The position numbers and the translations under genes were made by a program. DNA of 64,000 nt from CAZDVQ01 sp964508975. Lineage in GTDB: Bacteria > Bacteroidota > Bacteroidia > Chitinophagales > Saprospiraceae. The DNA lies in the NCBI GenBank assembly GCA_964508975.1, contig CAZDVQ010000007.1, forward strand, positions 41,497-105,496, given 5' to 3'. Below are positions 1 through 7,520 of the stretch, piece by piece (the first letter of the stretch is position 1; the number at the start of each line of letters is the position of its first letter). A model generated the notes under the pieces. That model was not told where the DNA came from. It searched no databases and worked only from the letters and a program-made list of their open reading frames with translations.

Positions 1-241
1 GTAGCTCGGCCAGCTTGCGGTCTTGCTCTCGGTTGGCGGTGCTCAACTCGGTATTTTCCTTGCGCAGGGCCATTTGCTCGGCCCGCATTTGCCGGAAAGC
101 ATACAGCGAGTCGCGGTAGTTGCGCTCCAGGGCTGCGTTTGAGTTTTTCAGCTCGTTATACTTGCGGTTAGGCACGCAAGAGGCCAGTGTAAATGCGGCA
201 AAAGCCAGCATCAGGACGGTGTAAAATCTATAGTTTTTCAT
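1..241 (-). CDS. Coiled-coil lipoprotein, N-terminal part only
   Basis: The frame opens with ATG at 241 on the minus strand and stays open to the window edge, giving 80 codons. The first 22 residues are a lipoprotein signal: a basic start, a hydrophobic stretch, then LASC with the acylated Cys at about residue 22. What follows is charged and helical, with heptad-like spacing (KYNELK, ALRKENTEL), so a coiled coil is likely. Many Bacteroidota OmpA-family lipoproteins start this way and end in a peptidoglycan-binding domain, but that part lies outside the window. Inferred location: inner leaflet of the outer membrane. Function not known. Confidence 0.75.
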   Translation of the reverse strand, partial: MKNYRFYTVLMLAFAAFTLASCVPNRKYNELKNSNAALERNYRDSLYAFRQMRAEQMALRKENTELSTANREQDRKLAEL

Positions 242-357
242 AGCACATAATTTCTCTACGTAATAGAATTTCAGTATTTGGAGCAAAAGCGCTCACCCAA
301 GCAAGGCCATTTACTCCTTTACTCAAAAGTCATTTATTCTTTTGCAGGTGGCTCACG

Positions 358-365
358 CAAAGGTA
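358..365 (-). promoter_or_regulatory. -7 box TACCTTTG for the partial lipoprotein gene
   Basis: CAAAGGTA on the plus strand reads TACCTTTG on the minus strand, matching the Bacteroidota TAnnTTTG box. It would give an untranslated leader of roughly 110 bases for the gene starting at 241. Confidence 0.5.
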
Positions 366-427
366 ATACGAAAGGCTGAAATATTTGTTTTTTGGAGGTG
401 GCAGAGTGAGTTTGTCGTAAAGCCATA

Positions 428-513
428 GGCACATCCCCATATCCCCACATCCTCTAATCCCCACATCTTCATATCCTCATCAGCACATTAGCACATCAAT
501 AATTAGCACATTA
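428..513. repeat. Periodic short-word tract
   Basis: The tract is made of loosely repeated words (CACATCCCCATAT, then AGCACATTAGCACATC). The second half is the reverse complement of tracts at 29569-29604 and 45826-45863. It lies in the 242-598 intergenic region, which otherwise holds only divergent promoters. Confidence 0.6.
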
Positions 514-556
514 TTTTTTATTTTGGCACAACAATAGCCTAATATGATAGGTTTAC

Positions 557-564
557 TATCTTTG
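557..564 (+). promoter_or_regulatory. -7 box TATCTTTG for the DUF2147 gene
   Basis: TATCTTTG matches the Bacteroidota TAnnTTTG box and lies 34 bases before the ATG at 599. I see no well-spaced -33 element. Confidence 0.55.
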
Positions 565-598
565 GACGATTAACCGTTAAAAATTAAACAACTAACTT

Positions 599-1045
599 AT
601 GAACCTAGCAATCAAAAAAACATTCGGATTATTGACCCTCTTGGCACTCATGGCCATTGGTACACAAGCTTTTGCACAATCGCCCATCGGTGTTTGGAAA
701 ACGATTGACGATAAAACAGGCCAAGCAAAATCGCATGTGGAAATTTATCAGAAAGACGGTAAAATTCACGCTAAAGTGGTTAAACTCTTGCTCAAACCCA
801 ACGATACCAAATGCGAAAAATGTAGCGGCGCCCGCAAAAACAAGCCTATCGTGGGCATGGATATCATGTGGGGCTTAACCAAATCAAGCGATTACTGGAA
901 AAAAGGTACCATCTTCGATCCTGAATCAGATACTGAGTACGGCTGTAGCATCTGGTTTGAAAGCGGAAAAACCGACGAGCTCAAAGTGCGTGGCTACCAC
1001 TGGTCGGGTATCTACCGTACCCAAACTTGGTATCGCGTAAAATAA
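599..1045 (+). CDS. DUF2147 family exported protein
   Basis: The 148-residue protein has a signal peptide over about residues 1-27 (hydrophobic run, then AFAQ). The mature part looks like a DUF2147 domain: it opens with PIGVWKTIDDKTGQAKS, has a central KCEKCSGARKNKPIVGM segment and ends WSGIYRTQTWYRVK. The two Cys in KCEKC could form a disulfide or bind metal. DUF2147 proteins are small beta-rich periplasmic proteins of unknown activity. It has its own promoter box and is followed by a separate small gene, so it looks monocistronic. Confidence 0.85.
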   Translation: MNLAIKKTFGLLTLLALMAIGTQAFAQSPIGVWKTIDDKTGQAKSHVEIYQKDGKIHAKVVKLLLKPNDTKCEKCSGARKNKPIVGMDIMWGLTKSSDYWKKGTIFDPESDTEYGCSIWFESGKTDELKVRGYHWSGIYRTQTWYRVK

Positions 1046-1202
1046 TACATTTCTAGCTGTAACACTCCAACAGCTGGAACAAAAACCATGTAGCCCCAAA
1101 ATTTTAGCGCTTTTGCCGAATAATATTTTATGGCTACATACTAAGCAAGGCCAAGCAGCCGTTCTAGTTACAAATCGTTTTAATGCTCAATTTAAAGTGC
1201 TG

Positions 1203-1445
1203 ATGGACAAACGTTTTACTACTGAAGAACACCTTACCTTGTATTATTACAACGAAGCCAGCGTTTACGATTCCATCGAGATAGAAGATGCCTTAGATGA
1301 GGACCAAAGCCTTCAAGCTGAACTCGAGCAACTGGAAACTGCATCAAGTTTCCTGGGTCAACTTGAAATCGAACCGCCCTCCAGCGTAGTTCGCTCTATT
1401 TTGAACTATAGCAACAGTACTCGTCTCGAAACTGAATTGTACTAA
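1203..1445 (+). CDS. Small acidic protein of unknown function
   Basis: The frame is open from a TTG at 1113, but I place the start at ATG 1203 (80 residues) because the acidic, helical part begins there and the upstream portion reads like leader. Composition is strongly acidic (EIEDALDEDQ, ELEQLE), with a C-terminal PPSSVVRSILNYSNS segment. From memory, short Bacteroidota proteins with a related P-S-x-x-V-x-x-IL-x-YS tail exist, some compared with anti-sigma-like proteins; that link is weak and unverified. It ends just before a strong terminator and upstream of nadB, with no sign of co-transcription with nadB. Confidence 0.55.
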   Translation: MDKRFTTEEHLTLYYYNEASVYDSIEIEDALDEDQSLQAELEQLETASSFLGQLEIEPPSSVVRSILNYSNSTRLETELY

Positions 1446-1468
1446 TCGCTAGTTTTGACGGTAAGCTA

Positions 1469-1505
1469 AATGAGTCAACACCACAGGTGTTGGCTCATTT
1501 TTTTT
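1469..1505 (+). terminator. Rho-independent terminator
   Basis: AATGAGTCAACACC pairs with GGTGTTGGCTCATT across a short loop, with one G-T pair, followed by eight T. It closes the small acidic gene. Confidence 0.85.
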
Positions 1506-1530
1506 AAACTGCAACATGGCCGTAATTACT

Positions 1531-1538
1531 TACTTTTG
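1531..1538 (+). promoter_or_regulatory. -7 box TACTTTTG for nadB
   Basis: TACTTTTG fits TAnnTTTG and lies 20 bases before the nadB ATG, just after the upstream terminator. Confidence 0.55.
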
Positions 1539-1557
1539 TTGCCTCAAATAATAGTAC

Positions 1558-3159
1558 ATGAAAGAAACAGATATTCTGGTCATCGGATCAGGCATAGCAG
1601 GTTTGACATTCGCCCTGAAAGTAGCTGAGGCGCGCCCCGATAAAAAAGTGACGGTACTGACTAAAACCGACGAGAACGAGAGCAATACCCGATATGCCCA
1701 AGGTGGTGTTGCCGCCGTTTGGGATATTGAAAAAGACTCCTTCGACAAACATATAGCCGATACCCTAGATGCCGGCGATGGCCTCTGCAACACCGACATC
1801 GTGGAAATCGTGGTGAAAGAAGGCCCCGACCGCGTACGGGAACTCATCGACTGGGGTACGCGCTTCGACAAAGACCCTAAAGCCGATTACGACCTGGGCC
1901 GCGAAGGCGGGCACTCTGAAAACCGCATCCTGCATTATAAAGACCTCACCGGCTGGGAAATTCAACGCGCCCTGCTGGCCAAGGCCGATAGCATGCCCAA
2001 CCTCGAAGTACTGGAACACTACTTTGCCATTGAGTTAATCACGCAGCATCACCTGGGCCATTGGGTTACCCGGGCCACACAGAACATAGAGTGCTACGGT
2101 GCTTACGCCATTAACTTCCAAACTGGCCATATAGAGCATATCGTATCAAAAATGACTGTCTTAGCCACTGGAGGCTGCGGTCAGGTGTACCGCTCTACTA
2201 CCAACCCGGTTATTGCTACCGGCGACGGTATTGCCATGGTTTACCGTGCCAAAGGCCGAGTAGAAAACATGGAATTTGTACAATTCCACCCCACTTCGCT
2301 GTATAACCCCGCTGGCGAAAATCCCGCGTTCCTAGTGTCGGAGGCGGTACGCGGTTTTGGAGGTATACTCAAAGCTAAAAACGGCGAGGAGTTCATGCAC
2401 AAGTACGACCGTCGTGGCTCTTTGGCCCCACGCGACATCGTGGCCCGTGCCATCGACAACGAGATGAAAGTACGCGGTGATGAATATGTTTGCCTCGACT
2501 GCCGCCACCTCGACACAGAAGCTTTTAAAGCGCATTTCCCAACTATCCTCGACAAGTGTTTAAGCCTGGGTATCGACCCTAGCAAAGATATGATTCCCGT
2601 GGTGCCTGCCTGCCACTACATGTGCGGCGGTATCGGCGTGAACGACATGGGCATGACCTCTATCCATAACCTCTACGCCTGCGGCGAGTGTACCAACACC
2701 GGCCTACACGGCGCTAATCGCCTGGCCTCCAACTCGCTGCTGGAAGCTATGGTATTTGCCCATCGCATTTACCTCGACGTGGTGCAGAAAATTGACCAGG
2801 TTAGCGCACGCCAAGACATCCCCGCCTGGAATGCCGAAGGCACTACCGACCCCAAGGAAATGGTACTTATTACCCAAAGCTGGAAAGAGCTCAAGGAAAC
2901 CATGAGCAACTACGTGGGCATTGTACGTACCGATGTGCGTTTAAAACGCGCCCTCGACCGCTTAGAATTGCTGTACAAAGAAACCGAGGCCCTGTACTCC
3001 ACCACCACCATATCGCCTCAACTATGCGAATTGCGCAACCTGATTACCATTGCCTACCTCATATCGCGCTCGGCCTCCCTGCGCAGGGAAAGCCGTGGCT
3101 TACATTACAATACCGACTACGAGGACAAATGTGCCTTTGCCATTAGCACCACTTTGTAA
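1558..3159 (+). CDS. nadB: L-aspartate oxidase
   Basis: This flavoenzyme oxidises L-aspartate to iminoaspartate, the first step of de novo NAD synthesis. At 533 residues it is close to the E. coli enzyme. Visible motifs are the FAD-binding GSGIAGLTFALK (about 10-21), TRYAQGGVAAVW (about 44-55), EFVQFHPTSLY with the substrate-site Gln and His, an Arg in LAPRDIVARAID, the His in PACHYMCGG, and ANRLASNSLLEA near the FAD. The C-terminal helical domain keeps the Arg-rich RSASLRRESRGLHY segment. The partner nadA is not adjacent. It has its own promoter box and a GC-rich repeat downstream. Confidence 0.97.
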   Translation: MKETDILVIGSGIAGLTFALKVAEARPDKKVTVLTKTDENESNTRYAQGGVAAVWDIEKDSFDKHIADTLDAGDGLCNTDIVEIVVKEGPDRVRELIDWGTRFDKDPKADYDLGREGGHSENRILHYKDLTGWEIQRALLAKADSMPNLEVLEHYFAIELITQHHLGHWVTRATQNIECYGAYAINFQTGHIEHIVSKMTVLATGGCGQVYRSTTNPVIATGDGIAMVYRAKGRVENMEFVQFHPTSLYNPAGENPAFLVSEAVRGFGGILKAKNGEEFMHKYDRRGSLAPRDIVARAIDNEMKVRGDEYVCLDCRHLDTEAFKAHFPTILDKCLSLGIDPSKDMIPVVPACHYMCGGIGVNDMGMTSIHNLYACGECTNTGLHGANRLASNSLLEAMVFAHRIYLDVVQKIDQVSARQDIPAWNAEGTTDPKEMVLITQSWKELKETMSNYVGIVRTDVRLKRALDRLELLYKETEALYSTTTISPQLCELRNLITIAYLISRSASLRRESRGLHYNTDYEDKCAFAISTTL

Positions 3160-3192
3160 ATAACCAGCTACTCATTAGTCCCTATTCTATAC

Positions 3193-3313
3193 TTTTTTGG
3201 GGGCGTTGCGGCTGCGCCGCCGCTCCTTTCCGCGCTCGGCTATTCGCCTCGGTGCTACGCACTGCCGCCTGCGGCGGCACGCTCCAAGCAGCTAACGCGG
3301 TATTTTGCGCTGC
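3193..3313 (+). repeat. GC-rich modular repeat, copy 1
   Basis: Head TTTTTTGGGGGCG, then hairpins such as GGCTGCGCCGCC and GCCGCCTGCGGCGGC around a core CGCTCGGCTATTCGCC. It sits 3' of nadB, head towards nadB. Confidence 0.75.
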
Positions 3314-3357
3314 CATGCACTTAAAATAGGCTGTATTATATCTTCCATTTGAACCAT

Positions 3358-3396
3358 AAAAAAGCCCCTAGCACTTTCGAGCTAGGGGCTTTTTTT
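3358..3396. terminator. Bidirectional terminator
   Basis: AAAAAGCCCCTAGC and GCTAGGGGCTTTTTTT form a strong stem with A and T tracts on opposite sides, between the convergent nadB and OmpA-family genes. Confidence 0.9.
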
Positions 3397-3413
3397 ATAC
3401 GGTCCGCTGTAAA

Positions 3414-4928
3414 TTACTTCACAGAGATATTGAACTCAGTACGGCGGTTTTTAGCACGGCCAGCCGATGTGTTGTTGTCGGCTACTGGACGGCTTTCACC
3501 ATAACCAGAGTAAGTCATACGTTTGCTATCGATACCTTTGGTAACGAGGTAGTTGTAGCAAGCCAATGCACGGCGTAAAGAAAGATCTTGGTTTTTAGCT
3601 TCGTCGCCTTGGCTATCCGTGTGGCCTTCGATGCTCACGTGGAAAGCAGGGTTGCGTTTCATCACGTCGGCAACTTTGTCCAAGATTTTGAACGATTCAG
3701 TTTTGATTTTATCGCTACCAGTTTCAAACTGAACAGCCGACATCGCCTCGATCAAGATTGCTTGGTCTTCTTTTTTCATATCTGGGCAACCTTTGTTGGC
3801 TTTAGTACCAGCAACAGTTGGACAGCGGTCTTCGTTGTCTGCTACGTCGTCGTTATCAGAGTCAGGGCAGCCTTGGAATTTAAGCAAACCAGCTTGGGTT
3901 GGGCATTTGTCGTCTGCGTCAGCGATACCGTCGTTATCTTGGTCGCGAACTGGGCAACCTTGGTTGCTAGCAGGACCAGCTTCAGTTGGGCACTTGTCGT
4001 CAGCATCAACGATACCGTCACCGTCAGTGTCAGGGCAACCGTTGAATTTAGCCAAACCAGCTGTGGTTGGACATTTGTCGTCAGCGTCAGTGATACCGTC
4101 GCCGTCAGTGTCAGGGCAGCCGTTGAATTTAGCTAAACCTGATTGTTGTGGGCACTTGTCGTCTTTGTCGGCAATACCGTCGCCATCAGCGTCTGGGCAA
4201 CCTTTCAAAGCAGCAGTACCAGCGGCAGCAGGACAAGCGTCGTCTGCATCAGTGATACCGTCGCCATCAGTGTCAGGGCAACCTTGGAACGCTGCAACAC
4301 CAGGAACGCTTGGACATTTGTCGTCCTCGTCGGTGATACCGTCGCCGTCCGTGTCGGTAGCGCCTTTACCCCACAAGAACAAGAAACCTGCGCTGTGGGC
4401 CATGTTGTCTTTTGATTGAATCAAAGAAACACGGTACTCTGTTTGAAGTTGGAGGTAGAATTGTTTAGCCAATTTGATGTTCAAACCAAGGCCAACAGGT
4501 ACTTCAGCATCCCAGTTTTGGTCAACGAGGTCGACGTATTTACCGCCAAGACCAGCGAAAACGTAAGGAGCCAAGAAGAAATCTTCTTTCAAGATATATC
4601 CGTTGTTGAATTTGTAGGTCAAAACGGCATCCAAAGAAGCGCCAAGGCGATCTTGAGAGAATACGCTATCGTTAACCGGGAAGTCCAACACGCTCAAACG
4701 CAATGGGAAACCCACGTTCAACGAGTTGTTGAGGAAGCGGTGGTAGCCAACTTCGGCACCGTAGGTAAAGTCGTCTACTTTGAAGTATTTACCAGAAATT
4801 GGCGCCAAGTAGTCGTGTGCTAAAAATTTGTAGGTAATACCGTTTTTGTACTCAGAGGTTTGAGCGCTGAGAGATGTGCTCATACCAATGGTAACCAAGA
4901 TGAGTAGGGCATAAAACAATCGTTTCAT
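3414..4928 (-). CDS. OmpA-family outer-membrane protein with seven TSP type-3 repeats
   Basis: I start at ATG 4928, where MKRLFYALLILVTIG opens a clear signal peptide ending SLSAQ; the longer frame adds 23 residues lying downstream of the promoter. The 504-residue protein has an N-terminal beta-barrel (about 25-190), seven calcium-binding thrombospondin type-3 repeats of about 27 residues (DTDGDGITDxDDxCP), then an OmpA C-terminal domain with VSIEGHTDSQGDEAKN and RRALACYNYL plus AKNRRTEF, which binds peptidoglycan. It likely ties the outer membrane to the wall. The repeats make long antisense frames that are not genes. Confidence 0.93.
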   Translation of the reverse strand: MKRLFYALLILVTIGMSTSLSAQTSEYKNGITYKFLAHDYLAPISGKYFKVDDFTYGAEVGYHRFLNNSLNVGFPLRLSVLDFPVNDSVFSQDRLGASLDAVLTYKFNNGYILKEDFFLAPYVFAGLGGKYVDLVDQNWDAEVPVGLGLNIKLAKQFYLQLQTEYRVSLIQSKDNMAHSAGFLFLWGKGATDTDGDGITDEDDKCPSVPGVAAFQGCPDTDGDGITDADDACPAAAGTAALKGCPDADGDGIADKDDKCPQQSGLAKFNGCPDTDGDGITDADDKCPTTAGLAKFNGCPDTDGDGIVDADDKCPTEAGPASNQGCPVRDQDNDGIADADDKCPTQAGLLKFQGCPDSDNDDVADNEDRCPTVAGTKANKGCPDMKKEDQAILIEAMSAVQFETGSDKIKTESFKILDKVADVMKRNPAFHVSIEGHTDSQGDEAKNQDLSLRRALACYNYLVTKGIDSKRMTYSGYGESRPVADNNTSAGRAKNRRTEFNISVK

Positions 4929-4996
4929 ACGATAGAATTTAGGATTAAACTTGTGGTTTCGTAAATAAGTATGCTTGTAAAATAGGCTTGTGGTCA

Positions 4997-5004
4997 CAAA
5001 GATA
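4997..5004 (-). promoter_or_regulatory. -7 box TATCTTTG for the OmpA-family gene
   Basis: CAAAGATA on the plus strand is TATCTTTG on the minus strand, 69 bases before the ATG at 4928. Its position supports the internal start. Confidence 0.6.
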
Positions 5005-5068
5005 CTACAAAACTCAGATAGTTAATAATCTGTTAAAATGGTCGGGCTGGGGCAAGCCAATTAGGCAT

Positions 5069-5213
5069 ACCGCGCGAGGGATATGGAGTGGCGACGGAGC
5101 GCAGCGACGGCGGACCCGAAGGGGCTGAGCGACAGCGAACCACGCAATAGCCCGACCCGAGCGCTAAAAGGGGCGTTTTTTACGCCCCGCAGTGCGAGGG
5201 ACGCGCCCAAATT
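5069..5213 (-). repeat. GC-rich modular repeat, copy 2
   Basis: Reverse orientation, with the head (GGGCGCGTCC on the minus strand) immediately 3' of the nusB stop. It includes the hairpin GGGGCGTAAAAAACGCCCC and the core GTGGTTCGCTGTCGCTC. Confidence 0.75.
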
Positions 5214-5224
5214 TTCATCAAATT

Positions 5225-6163
5225 TTAATCGTCCAATAGGCCACGGCCTGACTTGCGGATTAAATTCTTGGCTTTGAGTTGATTCATCAGGCTATCGAGG
5301 ATGCCGTTGATGAAATCTTTGCTCTTGGGCGTGCTATAGTGCTTTGCGATGTCGATATACTCGTTGATGGTAACCTTGGTAGGGATGGACGTAAAGTGCA
5401 ACATCTCGACTACACCCATGCGGATGATGATGTTGTCGAGCGATGCGATGCGATCCATTTCCCAGTTGACCAAGCTAGGCCCAATGAGCTCATCCAGTTC
5501 CTTTTCGCGACGAACCACTTCTTGTAGTAACTCGGCACCGAATTCCTCGGTGACTTCCTCATCAAGACGATAGTCATGGCAAAAGTCACCGTTTTCAGGC
5601 AGTGCTTTGATGGTTTTTTTCATGGCGCCAACCACCAACGACTCGTCATCGACCCAAGACGGGAAATGATCTTCCAGGTGATCCAGGATGATTTCGTTCT
5701 TAATCAAGAACTTATATACTTTGAGCACGATTTCGCGATGATCATCGAGCGTGCTGTCTGCTTGTTGCAAATAAGCCTTGTACTCGTCGGTTTTCGCGAA
5801 GGCACGGAAGGCTTTCCAAATCATATCGGGGTCGATAATGCCCGCCAACTTCTCGGATTTTACCAATTCCGACAAAGGCGAGGAGGTATCAAGGGCTTGT
5901 ACAACCGGGTTGTCGTACAACTTTGACACGTTGAGCATATCGTCTTCCGACTGGATGTACTTGTTGGATTTTATAGCAGATTCCTTGCGGACACTCTGGC
6001 AGAAACGCAGTAATATATACAGGTTGTAGATATAAAGCCTGTAGGAATCTTTTAGCCCTTTATGGTAAAATTTGTCCACGTCTCTAAGGCTTTGAACCTC
6101 ATCTTTAGACAGGGCGTACAGGCATTGCAGTACTTTAATCCGAATGTTTCTCCGGCTGAGCAT
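5225..6163 (-). CDS. nusB: Transcription antitermination factor NusB, long Bacteroidota form
   Basis: NusB binds boxA RNA with NusE (S10) to promote antitermination, chiefly on rRNA operons. The 312 residues are about twice E. coli NusB. The start MLSRRNIRIKVLQCLYAL is the typical RNA-binding first helix, and the C-terminal NusB fold has MDRIASLDNIIIRMGVVEML, TSIPTKVTINEYIDIAKHYS and KSKDFINGILDSL. The middle 100 or so residues are an insertion usual in this phylum. It is transcribed towards the OmpA gene but separated by repeat copy 2, and folD lies downstream-in-coordinate on the same strand with its own upstream region. Confidence 0.95.
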   Translation of the reverse strand: MLSRRNIRIKVLQCLYALSKDEVQSLRDVDKFYHKGLKDSYRLYIYNLYILLRFCQSVRKESAIKSNKYIQSEDDMLNVSKLYDNPVVQALDTSSPLSELVKSEKLAGIIDPDMIWKAFRAFAKTDEYKAYLQQADSTLDDHREIVLKVYKFLIKNEIILDHLEDHFPSWVDDESLVVGAMKKTIKALPENGDFCHDYRLDEEVTEEFGAELLQEVVRREKELDELIGPSLVNWEMDRIASLDNIIIRMGVVEMLHFTSIPTKVTINEYIDIAKHYSTPKSKDFINGILDSLMNQLKAKNLIRKSGRGLLDD

Positions 6164-6315
6164 CGTGAAAGAACTTTAGATATTTAATTTTTTGAGCTAG
6201 GCAAAACCAGGTTCAGTTACCCCTATCGCTGGTTTAAGGGGACAAAGAACGTATTTTTTTCAAACATAATACGCACAAAAAGATATTTTCGGGGCAATTT
6301 ATACCGTTGCCAGGC

Positions 6316-7194
6316 CTAGTACACCTCATTCTTGTATGAACGCAAGGTATTCATCATCAGGGCGGTAACTGTCATGGGGCCAACACCGCCAGGCACCGGC
6401 GTAATGTGCGATGCCTTGGGGGCCACCTCGTCAAACAGCACGTCACCAACCAGGCGGTAGCCACTTTTACGGCTTTCGTCAATCTTTTTGTTCATGCCCA
6501 CGTCAATCACCACGGCGCCGGGTTTCACCATGTCGCCAGTAATAAATTCGGCTATACCGATGGCCACGATGAGGATATCGGCCCGCAAGGTTTCGGTTTT
6601 TAAATCAGGGGTACGGCTATGCGCCAGGGTCACGGTACAGTTGCCCGGGTTGCCTTTGCGGCCCATCAAAATGCTCATTGGCCCGCCAACAATATTACTG
6701 CGGCCCACCACCACGCAGTGTTTACCGGCGGTTTCAATATTGTTGCGCTGTAGCATTTGTAAAATCCCGTAAGGCGTAGCAGGGATGTAAGCATCCATGC
6801 CTTGAGCCATGCGGCCGTAGTTCATGGGGTGAAAACCATCCACGTCTTTCTTCGGGTCGATGGCCAGGGTAATTTTCTGCTCGTCGATATGCTTCGGCAA
6901 GGGTAGTTGCACGATAAAACCATCGATATCGGGGTTGTCGTTGAGGTCCTTGATGATGTCGAGCAACTGGTTTTGGTTGATACTTTCATCGTGTGTTATA
7001 AGGCTCGACTGGAAGCCTACGCGCTCGCAAGATTTAATTTTATTGCGCACGTAAGTGGCGCTGGCCACGTTATCGCCAATAAGCACCGCCGCGAGATGTG
7101 GCGGGCGGGCACCGTTTGCGGCCAAGGATTTAACTTCGGCAGCAATTTCTTGCTGGATGGTTTCTGACAACTCGTTGCCGTTGAGCAAAATCAT
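6316..7194 (-). CDS. folD: Methylenetetrahydrofolate dehydrogenase/cyclohydrolase
   Basis: FolD interconverts 5,10-methylene-, 5,10-methenyl- and 10-formyl-tetrahydrofolate. The 292 residues match the family length. The catalytic segment has Tyr at about 48 and Lys at about 52/54 (ATYVRNKIKSCERVGF). Other signatures are VQLPLPKHID, DVDGFHPMNYGRM, the nucleotide-binding VVVGRSNIVGGPMS and the C-terminal TPVPGGVGPMTVTALMMNT. Start at ATG 7194 begins MILLNGNELSETIQ as in homologues. Cytoplasmic. Repeat copy 3 begins about 40 bases upstream, and the gene and the 883-residue protein gene share the minus strand without obvious coupling. Confidence 0.97.
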   Translation of the reverse strand: MILLNGNELSETIQQEIAAEVKSLAANGARPPHLAAVLIGDNVASATYVRNKIKSCERVGFQSSLITHDESINQNQLLDIIKDLNDNPDIDGFIVQLPLPKHIDEQKITLAIDPKKDVDGFHPMNYGRMAQGMDAYIPATPYGILQMLQRNNIETAGKHCVVVGRSNIVGGPMSILMGRKGNPGNCTVTLAHSRTPDLKTETLRADILIVAIGIAEFITGDMVKPGAVVIDVGMNKKIDESRKSGYRLVGDVLFDEVAPKASHITPVPGGVGPMTVTALMMNTLRSYKNEVY

Positions 7195-7231
7195 TTTGGA
7201 GGGTATTTAAGGTCGGTAGTTCAAGTATAAG

Positions 7232-7475
7232 TTTTTTTTAGGGCACCCCGGCTCGGCCTCGGGGCCTCGCCGTCGCTATGGTTCGCGCAGTCACTTCGTT
7301 CCCTTGCGGTGCCCTTCGGGGTTCGCGGCGCGCTATGCGCTCGGCCCTTCGGGCTGCCGCGTTGCGGCACCAGCCATTTGCGGAGCAAATGGTGCGCTCT
7401 CTACAAATGTACATTGAGTACATTTGTTTTTGCTTCGCAAAACCGATTCGCTTATACAGCGCTGGTGCGAGGTGC
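7232..7475 (+). repeat. GC-rich modular repeat, copy 3, with an AT palindrome
   Basis: This fills most of the 7195-7520 intergenic region, head towards folD. Hairpins run GGGCACCCC, GGCCTCGGGGCC and a core of TTCGGGGTTCGCGG; the 3' part adds CCATTTGCGGAGCAAATGG and perfect 10-base arms at 7403-7412 and 7418-7427 (ACAAATGTAC / GTACATTTGT). Small frames here are artefacts of repeat composition. Confidence 0.7.
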
Positions 7476-7520
7476 TTTAAAAGCTCAGCAAAATTACGCA
7501 TTTAATACAAACCAAAGCTA

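Noticed and set aside
3588..4419. Long plus-strand open frames antisense to the OmpA-family gene
   Set aside because: They mirror the DTDGDGITDADD repeat; the periodic codons keep antisense frames open. The product is repetitive and lacks any domain.
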